This document shows, piece after piece, positions 15,315-27,300 of a stretch of 64,000 nucleotides of DNA. The notes under the pieces were generated by a model. The model had not been told where the DNA came from. It saw only the letters and a program-made list of their open reading frames with translations, and did not search any database. Location of the stretch: assembly GCA_017590115.1 (NCBI GenBank), contig JAGGNK010008559.1, positions 7,929,888 through 7,993,887 of the forward strand. Reading direction: 5' to 3'. A program made the translations under genes and the position numbers. This stretch comes from Montifringilla adamsi. Its lineage: Eukaryota > Chordata > Aves > Passeriformes > Passeridae. Each line of letters opens with the position of its first letter. Positions within the stretch are counted from its first letter, which is position 1.

Positions 15315-18300
15315 CAAAAAAAAAAAAAAAACCAACCACAAAAATCAACCAAACCCCAAGCATTTTGCTGTTAGTCAAACAGAATTGACACATTCAACTG
15401 TCTTGGCTTTTGTCACCACAAGGGAGGGCGAGGGAGATAGGAAGGAATTAAATTTAGACACCCTAAAAAAACAGTCATGGAAGACAAAACAGCAAAAAAA
15501 ACAAAACACAAATTCTAAAGCATAATAGACTAATGACAAGAAAAGGATGCATAATGCTTCTCTAATATTTACTGAAGAAGCTTTTTAAATTAAGCTTATT
15601 CTCATGTCCTTCCCCAATCCCCTCCATGATCCCAACTCCAGAAATGTCATGGAATCTAGCTAAGAATAACAACAAACTGGAGAACTTAAAATGCACCAAA
15701 AGCATGGGCTCTGGTATAACTTGGCATAAAAATTGGAGTTTAGATTAGCTCTAGTCATGATCATGGAATTTTTTTTTATTTTACTAGTAGAAAACTGAAA
15801 GAAGAAATTTTCGGCACATGTCCAGAACATGCAGTATTTCTTGAAAGAATAAGTCTTCTCACAAGCCTGTGACAATAAAATTCATCCCAGCTATACCAGA
15901 TCACCAAAGCAATTCTCAACCAGAACTACTGCCTACCAAAAGTTTGTATCCAAATTAATTTATTCTTCAGAATTTGAACTTTCCATTTTAAAACCAATTC
16001 TTTCCCTTTCCTACAAGTGGCCACCCATAAATTTGACCAGTCGTGCTCCTCTGCCTACCTTTATGGAGAGAAAGGCTTTGAGCAAGGGTCCATAGAGGGT
16101 TATCTGGGAATCTGGGGAGAGTTCCAGCTCCACGTGCAGCTTATCCGGGGGCAGCTCCGAGGGGTCAAGGGGGAGGCGGGTGGAAGCTGTGGGAGATGAA
16201 ATCACGCTGTCGCTGGTTTTCTGCGACGGCCTGAGCACAGACAACATGGTTTCTTCCATTTCTGACACTTGGGAGCAAAAGAAGAGTAGAAAATAGATTC
16301 TGATTACAACTTAGGCTTCTGTTGGACAAAGTTTAGCCAACAGGAATGTGTATTAAATATACAACTTTTGGCATCTAACTTGTATAATTACATTAGCATG
16401 TCTATGCTACAGATCTAGTTTTTCATCTCTAGTAACTATGGGAAGACAAGAAACTATTGAATATTTCAGTCAATGTTAATTATGCAAGAGAAAAACAATC
16501 CCTGAAGTTCTGAAAAGAAAGTATTCAGTGTATTTATCTTGCTTTTGAAGTTAAACAGAGACATGCTTTCATTTCAGCAGAGCAGATTTCCCACAACCAC
16601 ACAGCTACTGCAGGATAAACAAGAGAGAATAAACATGCAAAGTGCAAAGTTGTACTAAAAATCTATTCTCAACTAGTAGCTCTGTAGGCCAAAATTTTGT
16701 CTCCAACAACTCAATTACTCTAGTCACAAAACAGTTTGGAAATTCAAATCCTGCTTCCTACCCCTTCTTTCTAGTTGGAGTTAGGAACAAGAGAGCCCAA
16801 AAACTGTCTTTCTTAAGTGAGGAAAGGCAATGAGAATGTAATGAGTAACTGGAAGTATTTTGGGGATGTGAATTGATTGCTGGGGAGTAGAGAACTCCAT
16901 GGGAAAACCATCAAAAATTGATGCTCCAGCTGGAGGAAGATTTCAGGTGCCAGTTTAACGGGAAGAACTGGCACACACAAAACTGCAGACACCTGCAGCC
17001 AGAAACCTCCAAGGCTTGAACTCCCAGTTATTGTCTACAGTGCTTGCACCACCTTATGAGTTATGCATCAGCCAAATGCTGCAGTGAGATGACCACTTTT
17101 TATGGAAACTACAGCTTCTGTAATGCAACAGATTTCTCAGAGTTTTATGGACTGACTCAAAATAAAACACAGATGCTGCTACTGCAGATTCCATCAGCAC
17201 CACAGAGTAGGAATGAGGTGGACTGCTGAATTAATCACTTGCAGAAGCTGCAGATGAATTACCTGTGTATGTACAAACTTGCAAATGCAGGTTTCAATTG
17301 CTACAAATAGGAGGAAATGTTCGCAGAATGTGAGGGATGCACATTTGACACAAGCTGACAGTCTCACAAGAGCACTTAATGAGCATCTGCAAAATCAATC
17401 TCACCTTTTCTGCTTCACCCTCACAAATGAGAGTTCTTTTAGATGTGAATTGTTGGAACTCAAACCCTAAAAATGCCATCCAGCATGTCTTCTAACACCT
17501 GCTGATTGTGGCCCTTTCAAATTAGCCCTCATTATTCTTCTAACATTTCTCCTCCATCAATTCTGCTTCTAGAATCTCAACTGGAAAGAATTTTATGTAA
17601 CCCCATAACCTCCTGCACACCTCCCTCTGCATTTAAATTAACTTACTTTAATCTGTGTTTGTAACTTTTTTTTTTTTTGCAAGCACATAATTATAGGATG
17701 TTAGTTATCTAGAAATATTTAGACAGTTAAAATAAATTCTTGGACTTGATAATTTGACTGACCAGTCCAACACTCATTTCTGATGGTTCACTTGAACAGT
17801 GAACAATGAAGTCACAGTTTGATATCCATAAAGGGAAGACAGTATTTTACATCTCATATACAATGTATTTAAACACTTAAATCATAAGATCAGATCACAA
17901 CATCCAAAAATAAAAAAAAAACTTAGAAAACCTAAGGAACGTGATATGGCCAAAAATATTTTACTTCCTATTTAATATCCTGGTGATTAATATACCAAGT
18001 GATATTTTATCTTGTGCAACAACCTATTTAAGAGATCCACTTTGTTAAGGACAAGGAGAAGTGAACTGCAGACAGTATGCGCTTTTTTACACCAGGAACT
18101 GGGACACATCCTGAAATGTAGCAGCATGGAATCCTGTCAGGTTTTAAATCAATCCCAGTGCATTCTAATGATCAAAACACTCCCCTGAGACATAAAACAG
18201 CAATTCAGTTCCAAGTTCATCTCTACAGATGGAAGCAGTGTGATCCAAAGTCCCAGCAGCTTCCCAAATGAACCATGCTAACAAGGAAAAGGTAGTGACA

Positions 18301-21300
18301 CTTACAGGATTGCTTTAACTGCTCGTCTGCCTTCTGAGGATAAATTGGGTGCCAGGAGTAGTCAATTGTAAACACAACACTTGGGACTGTCCAGCATTCA
18401 ACCCATCCAGCCCTTTCAAAAGGAAACAGCACCCTTTTATTTCAAGCACAATACTTCTTTTAAGTATTTTTAAAGCAACCTCAAAAGTTCATGAATCACA
18501 AACAAAACAAATAAATAAGAAGAGTCAACATAAATATATATATATATTGAAATATCTCAATAAAACTCACTCTTCTTGAGTAATGTTCCTCCATTTGGGT
18601 TTGCCTGTTTTCTGACCACTTTGACATTCTGAAGAAATACAGGACTCAGGACTTATTTTATTGGGCTGACAATCCTTTACCAGCATAAAAAGGGAATATT
18701 TACTAGGATGGCAATCAGGCAGATACAAATGAAGATCAACATCTTCTCCCTAAAAAACAAACATCAGCAACAGGAAAGTTAATTTACATTCACTTTATGC
18801 ACAAGGCTCAAGCTATTTTCATTTTTATATGTGCCACCATCTTTATTTTCCATAAAGGCATAATTAGACAAGAAATCTGTTTCCCAGCAAGTTTTAGTGC
18901 AATCCCAAGAGCTCTACAGTTCTGAATGCTTACAATTCCAATAACTTGCACATCACTAGAGCAATCTATAAAACACTGGGCAGCTTTTAGTGATCACTGT
19001 TCTTCTACTGCAGAAAATAAATAACTAAAACAAGCTTACTCCACATCTCAACTAAATCACACTTTAAAAAGAATGAAATCTATAAAACATTGATTTCTTT
19101 GCTATCAAATTATACCAAATGAGCAACATCACCATCAACTAGTTTTTTATTTTTAGCAGCAGTAGACAGCTTCTATTTTAAGGAAGACAAAAAGTACAGT
19201 AATTCAAAGAATTATCTGCATTTGTTAAAAACACTTTGTGATCATTATTTATGTTACAGAACCCCTTAAAAATCTGGAAGATTGCTTTCCAAAATGGTTT
19301 GGGGGTACCCAGTACAGTATTTGATTCTATCTTTGAACACACATTAGGTTTTCACATTCCATAAATAAAGGGGAACAGAATTCCGAGTGATAAAACATAT
19401 ACACAGACATACAATTTAAGTATGTATAATAAATATACATACTAAATGTGTATCTATATGTATTGTGTGAAGCATATGCATGTTTGTATTTTTCTGAAAT
19501 ATTTTTATTTTTGTGCATATATGTATATATAAATTACAACAGCCTATGATTAAATGCTTCGCACAAGTAAACTGAAACCATTTACCTCTGGGTTACTAGA
19601 AGAAAAATTCTATGAACTGAAAGTGAAAAAGACTATTTTTCTTTCAGGAAAGGGTCTCACATTTACAAGGCAAGTCTCACATTTATAACATCTCCTTACC
19701 CTTAAGGAGAATCTAGTATTGCATGTGGTTGGAACAAAGTCAGTGAAAGGCAGAGAAAAAACAATGTTCAGTGTTTCTCCACAAGCTGCTAGATAAACTG
19801 GGAGGGAAAAGGAAAAAACAAACAAATTTGTCACAATTACCCCCTATTTCGTTCTTAGATAAAATATCAAACATAAGGTAGTTATAATTAAAAGATATTA
19901 AAGAACTCATGACACAGAATATTACCATTTAACTACGCTGTACTTGAAGTAATAAATTACTGTAATCAATTATTCTGAAAGTATTTGCTACCTACAGCTT
20001 GTTCTTTCTAAAAAGACACTGTACTTAGCACAAGGAAACTGCAGGAAAACAATAAAAATAACTATAATATCTTGGTGCTTTTTTTACCCATAAGGTTTTG
20101 GATGTAATTCTAGCACTTTATGTACATTTATACACACTGCATTTTGTTGATGATTTTTTGTTGTATATGCTACTTCTCCCTAATAAAAAAAGCGATCTCA
20201 CCATTCTCCTGCTGTTTGGTGGAACAGTCAATCCAGTTGTGCTGATTTGCTGCCCAGATCATTTCAAACTGATGGAACATGACTTTGAAGTTCCACATAT
20301 ATGGAACAAATGAAAAAATATCAGGTGCGCTGTCACTGGACCAGTCTTGGATCAAATCTAGACCCACCCCAAGCAATAAAAAGTGAGTTAGTAGCTATCA
20401 GGTGAGTGATTCCTTAGGATTTTTGTGTTGGAGAAGCTGATTTTTTGCCCTGACCACAGCAGCAGGTTACACTGGGCACTGTGGCACTACCCAGACAATG
20501 GCTCTGGCCTCACTCAGGGGATAACTTTATTAGCACGGCACCATGCTGGCGCTAATTAAACCTTCCTCCCAGCAGGGCTAATTAGCCCAGGCAGCACCGC
20601 AGTGATGGGGCTGTATTCTTTCCATTACTGCAGCTGGAGCTTCCAGCAGCAGTTGGGTGGTGCTGTTCCACCTTGCATTGCCTTCTTCCTCACAGCCAGA
20701 AGACTGAGGAGCAAATTACTTTTCCTCATCATCTGTCAGCCACAGGGACACAATCCAAAGCCCAAGTAGTTGAAAATGAGCCAAGCAAAGAGAGATATCA
20801 GAAGAAATCAACATCATGGGTGACAAACTAAGCAAATCAGTAGCTGTGGTAAGAGTTCTAGTGAGAAATAAATTTAGGATCACTTAACTGCAAATCAAAT
20901 TTATTTAGACATTAGAAAATTAAATTATTTGTACTTCTATTCAAATGTAAGAATACCATGTAGTTGGACATTCTATAGGCATCAGGAACTTTGTCCTCAG
21001 AAACAATTTGTTACCTTAAACACATGAAATCAGAGAACCTGACCTTGCACAACTCAGCAAAATTTGAAAAGAAATCCCAAAGAAAGAATATTTGTCACAT
21101 AACTTATTCAGCAAAGAGGTTACCTGTAAAGAAGCTCTTCTGAGCAAAGATGAAATGATAGGTTGCTTTATAGACCTCCAGCTCACACTGCCATGTCTGT
21201 GGCATGTTCCATATCCGGGGATAGCTGGCATTGATATGGAACTGTGGGCAAGAAATTAAAGCATCAGGATTACCTGAAAAGATGACAATGCCCGACCCTG

Positions 21301-24300
21301 TCTCTCAGCAGTTTTCACATATGTACCCTGCTGAATAATTAAAACTGTTTTCCTGCTGGGATGAACAGAAGGTACTTCCAGTTCCTTAATAATTTAATCT
21401 CTGTCTCTCCTTCTGTGTTTGAAGGTCAAGTGTTAGTGTATTCATTTATTTGGAAAGGTATAGTATGAGTTTCAGATACATCTGCTGCTGTAGATGTACA
21501 AATGTAAAGTTTGCATTAAAAACACCACTTTTAATGAAAAGAAAAAAAGAAAATACCCCAGAATATTTTTCAACCATTGATATAGTGTTCAAATTCAAAT
21601 ATTAAAAATATCAATTGAATAAGATCATTTAAAAACCAATAAGAAGGGTAATCTACACAACCACAATACTGCAGAAGTTAAATATTAGGCAAACAAAAGA
21701 TTAATGCAGCATTAAATATGTCTCAAGTAGTTCAAGCACACTTGAGTGTTTTTAAGTACTTGTGCACACACATCCTTTAGCAGAGCTAGTGAGCATAATT
21801 ATTAATTAAGGCAAAGCATGTATGAACACGTGGCTACATAGCAAATGGGGCAACATTTCTAAATAGGTAATTTATACAGCAAGTTAGTGCTTTTTAAGTC
21901 GCTAAAGGTTACACACATGCACAATTATGTTGATATATATAAATTCCTTATATATTATGGTCCTGCAAAACATATTAAAAAGGCATTTTCCTGCATTAAG
22001 AAACTAAAGACTGCTCCACAGAAAAATAAATATGTTCTTTTTAAAAAATCCTCTGGAGACTGAAGCTTTGTGCTTATTAATGAACACTTACAGCCAGCAT
22101 TTCTGCTTCCAAGAGAGTCCTGTACTGCATGCTGCTGGTGGCATCCACATGGAGGAGCTGCCCTTTAATTGTAGGTGAATAGCCTGGCAAACAAAAGTTA
22201 TCAAATGATCATTCAGACACAAGAGTTAGACCAATATTTAAACAATTTTTACCAGTGATTTCAGTAGTCCACTACAAGTAGTGCCCTAAGGGATATTTGC
22301 CTTAATATCTTGCAGTAAACTGTACAAGGAAGTATTTTTGTTCCTTTCCTTAGGAATACAAATCTCAAGACTACAAAGGAAAAAGATAAAATAAAAAAGA
22401 TATTGACACACACAGGAATTAAGGTAACTGCTCAGGAAAAACAGTAGGGAAACAAATCAGGCTTAGCCTTAACTCACCATTTTCACTCACTGTCATGGGA
22501 ATATTTATTTCCAAATAGGATCCTGCACCAACGTTTACATGCACAGCGTTTGTTTCCTGCATTGCAAGAAAGCAAAACAGTCCAAATGTGATTTCTAGGT
22601 TTGTTTATGCCCCTGGATGCCATTATCCACACCTGGACTAAAGCACCTGATGATTGAAGTCTTTCTTACCTTCACAAAATTCACTAATGAACTTTCAATA
22701 CATATTGATACAAAATAACACTGTTTTTAGGCTTAACAAGTGCTGACTGAAGTCCAGTTAGAGAAACAGCATAAAATACTCTGATCCAAGGCCTGGGAGG
22801 ACAGACTAATGTATGTGTCTGACACTACAATTCCAACCCTTTCAGTCCCCCCACAAAAGAGCAAAACAGAGGTACAACGAAGTGATGCTGTACCCCACTT
22901 AGAAGAGTAGCAACAAGGACAAGAAAAATCCCAACTCCTACACATACAAGTTTTGTGCCCCCCAATGCAATCTCCTTATTCAGAAATATCAGAAGAAATT
23001 GGGTTTTTTATCTACCATGGTGAGCTTCATCAGAATTTAAGATTGCACAGGACATGCCCAGATCATGAAGCCCCAAGATTGTAGGAGCTGGCATGGCTTA
23101 AGATTACCTTTAAAGCTTAAAACAAACTTAAAGTAATGCCACTAAGAATACATTTCTGTTTGAAAGGTTTGCTCATAATTATAAAAAACTAAGAAAAATC
23201 ACCTAGCTTTGAAATCCATAGTTCTGTAATAAACACCTGAGACAAGTAAAACAGTGCACACCCAAAAAGCACAGTAGACAAAGTTAATTTCTTGATAAAG
23301 TTTCATTATTTACCCTGTTCTTGGTAAAAAGCAAATCAATGGTGGCATCTGCAATGATATTCATTCGCAGCTCAAAAGCAAGGATCTGTCTTGGTTTCCC
23401 AGGCTGAGCAATTTCTGAGACTTTCATAACTTGGTAGTCTGGTGGGAAGAAAAACTTCCACAAGCAATCCCTAGTGGAGAAGAAAAAGAAAAAAAACAGA
23501 GTTGCTTTTTGTTCTCAGAAGAAATACATACGTATATTTGTGCATCTACTTGGTTCATTTAACTATCTTAGCTGAGAGGTCTTCACTCTGACTGGTTGTC
23601 TTTAGACAAGCAGTGGATGTGGTAAGGAAGAATGTTTTTTGAATATTTCTATCATTCCAGATTCATCTTCCAACACATTATTGAAATCTCCAAAAGTGCC
23701 AATGGCAAGAAGTTAAAATTTGTGGCTTTTGTCTTCAAGTTAATTCAGAAGGCAAACAAATCTTGTTTTTCTTCTTATTTCTAATCCTTGGTTTGTAAAA
23801 TCTGTTACAAAAGCATAGTAGGAAGTCATCATTTTATTCTTCAGTTTGTGCATAAATAATGGATGTAAGCCCAGAAATGAAGAAAATACAAAACTTTAGA
23901 CCTCAGAATGGAAGCCACATTTCTACAGATTTATAGCTGGATGTGCCATGAAATACCTGACAGGAAAGGCAGAGTGATGAAGCACAGACAGCAGAGCTTA
24001 CATAGGTCTCAATGGGGTGGAATTCCTTCCTGCACCCTGTTGTATCTGGCTGTTGTAGCAGCTTAAAAGTTTCCAAACTTCCATGATCTATCCACAGGAA
24101 GATGCAAAAGTGTTCCTAGTATTTATCTAGGAACTTTATGCACTCTGCACTAAACTGCTTTCTACTGAGCCATTTAAGATTATAAAAAGCAGTCCATTAT
24201 AGGGCAAGCTTTATTTGGAGTATTAAAAGTATCATTAATGATTCATTGACCTCATATTTCTAGCCAAAAGTTCTAGAAAGCGACATTTGCTCTTAAATGC

Positions 24301-27300
24301 ACTATCATATCTAATGACTACTCTTTGGGCTGCCATCCTCACACTCCTGAGAGACAGGAAATCATAACAGTTTCACAGGAGAATTAGTGAAGGCCAAGTG
24401 CCAGCCTGTAATTAACAGGGGAAAAGAGGGAAAGCACTGATTATGTCACTTGTGCTTAATAGTCCTTCACTCTCTAAACAACCCTATTGTCCTCACCAGA
24501 AATGCTCATGTGCAAAACATCCAGGGCCAAGTGAAGAGCAATACAACTCTAGCCTAATATTTTGTATTAAAATAGCTAGATAATAAATACTTTGGAGATA
24601 ACATCAAGCAGCTGATTATGCTAAGCAAGGATAAATTATTCCTCCCTTAGTATTTTCATAGCCAGATTTCTGCTTCCCTAAAATTTTCTCATCAATATGC
24701 AGTTTATTCCCATATTAGCTAACAGGAGCTTGATAAATCTAAGATAACCAATTAACAAGTTAAACCTTTTACTTGATAAATAGTAAAAATACTTTGCTTA
24801 CAAAAAGGGAACATAATCTGTTAATTTAATAGTGAGAGTAATCCTAACTTTGGAAGGTCAACAAGACAAACACCAGTGAATTTACTAATCTTAAACCATT
24901 GTGGCAGGACTCTTCTTTCAGACTTGGTCTGCCCTAAAACACACAAATTCTGAGCAATCACACAATGAAAACTTGAGAAAGCTTTCTCAGTAATACTGGA
25001 TATTAAGATGAAAGCTGTAAATCATGGTCATACCTCTGCCTATCAGCCCAAGGCCCATAGTTGAAGTCTGTCCCCTTCCCACACACAATGTCCAAACCCC
25101 AGCATGGTGGCAGGTCCTGTAATTTGCTGTCTTCATTGCTGGCTTCTCCATCATTACTTTCCTCTGTTTCCTCTGGTACAAGACCTGTATTACATAAAAT
25201 ATTAAACACATTATTAAAGGAAGCGGCTTCAAGTCAGCATGAGAGATGTTTGCTTAAGCACAAGACAATTAGTGTCCTCACAGCAGTTTGATTTGAGAGC
25301 ACTACAGTGTGTACATATCAAGACACAATTCAATGCAGACTTCCAGTGGAAGGACAAGAAATAAGACCAGAAATGATCCAAAATTGCCACCTATCCTACA
25401 CCTGTACACACCATTACCAAATGTGTTGTCTTTTTTCAAGATTCAGGCAATACTTCAAGGGTAGTTAGAGCAAAAGCTTCTATATGATACTTCTATTGGC
25501 TCCAAAACATTGCATTAGCTCTCTTAACGTTTGGATTTTTCACCTTTAAAAAAAAAACAAAAACAAACTATCTTTGTATTTAACAGATTGTACCTGGTTC
25601 ATCCATGTAGTAATAGATATCAACATCATTGGACTGCATTACAACAAAACCTTCACCCATCAGCCTCGGTGGTCTGCAAGGAAAGAGTGAAAAGATGAAG
25701 AGTAAAAATCCACATGCCAAGATAGATCTTGATGAATTCAAGTAATTTGAAATGCAACATATTAAGCATAATGGATTTGCATAATGATTTGAGAAAAAAA
25801 ACCAAACCCTTGATCATAACGTTGCTACCACTATTATAACTATTACATTAAATAACTTAAAAGTTTAGTTAACTCAAGCATGAAGGTACCAGGTTCTTCT
25901 CCACAAAGGTATTTCTCCCATTCTAAACCACAAGTAACTACTGAAGTTTTACTTTCAGTGTTTCTTTCAGTCAAGAGTTCCTTTCTCCTTGTCCTATATT
26001 GTTCTTTCACCTGCTAATTGTTTTCTCACTAAAATAGCCCTCTACACCAAAGGGACAGGACTTTCAGTAATTAGACCATTAGTTAATAAAAAAAGGAAAA
26101 AAAAAAAAAGCTGTTCTGCCTCAATAACACTTCCCTCAATATAAAAGGATCTAAGTGATAAAGCTAAGAGATGAAACATTTCTCCTAACACTATTATACT
26201 GGTATATTACAATCCCTTTCCCACGTTAATTTACATATTAATAATTCTGGTTTTACTGCAAAAGGCACAATTGAAGCTTCTCAGCCACTTTCATAAACTA
26301 TCATTTCTTGACAAAAAAAGACAATTCCTATGACTGTTTGAACATGGCCTGTTAGAGCACATAGCCCATTTTACCACAGCTCACTTTCAAAGGCAGGAAA
26401 CCTTGGAAAACATGGTAGACTGCAGATGTAGAAATCATGTACTGCCAGAAACTTCAAAAGCAACAGAGCAGGAACCTTGAAACTAAGTTTACTTTGAGAG
26501 TAACAACAGCAGCAAGAGACCAAATACTTTAACACAAACTAGATATTAGCAATAATTTAAAATGAGATTATCATTATAATTTTAAAGTATTCCCTAATAT
26601 CTATCCTGAACCTTCAGCTTGCTGCCTCCAAACGTCTACTGTGACCAGCTTTCCCTAGCACCATTTTTTTTCTTTTTGTTCAATTTCAGAGGACTCATTT
26701 GCAAAGAGTGATAAAAGTGTTGAGATGGATGTTTTTAAAACAAAATGTCAGTTTCCAAGGTGAAATGTTGATGTTTGTATTGATTTGTCAGTCTGTTACA
26801 AATTTCATCAAGCCACTTGGCTGTTTTTCATATATTCACTGGCTGCAGAAATTTCTTTAAGTTAAAACACCCAGCTTAAATTTTAGCCAAAGCAGGGTAA
26901 GAGTGCAGGCTCTAAAGAGTTGAATATTCTCCATTTCCAGTGAATTCAGCAATTTTTTGAATTTGTCCAGTAAATTAGAGCACATTTTGTGCACAGATGC
27001 CATCCTTCAGCCATCAGGAGCTGCAGGGATGGTAAGAGCATAAAAAGCAAATACTTAGAGGAAGCAGGAGGAAAAGCTAATAGTTGGAGTATCTTAATCC
27101 TATTTTGTTTTAATCTTGTTTGTTTTCAATATTAGTTGCAGAAATTTCCTTTGTCGTCATGTTGAAAGAGTAAGATTCTGTGCACAGCCACAGAATGTTC
27201 TTGGAAAAACATAAAGCCATGTTATAAACAGCAGTATTTGGCTGATAAAAAGCCAATTAAGGTACAAATGATGTACAGTTTATTTTATTACTTCATGCAA

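Larger units (their letters stand above)
18750..20201. other. Introns 16 and 15 of BLTP1 (around exon 16)
   Basis: Intron 16 (18750-19699, 950 bp) holds the degenerate TATA-type tract; intron 15 (19798-20201, 404 bp) is plain AT-rich sequence. Confidence 0.88.
21242..25033. other. Introns 13 to 10 of BLTP1
   Basis: Intron 13 (21242-22091), intron 12 (22184-22477), intron 11 (22557-23313) and intron 10 (23471-25033). All are AT-rich; no repeats beyond short homopolymers and no RNA gene were recognised. Confidence 0.88.

Noticed and set aside
15172..15393. Poly-Phe and poly-Lys open frames
   Set aside because: They are translations of the poly(A)/poly(T) tract; the frame ending at 44186 is the same kind of artefact.
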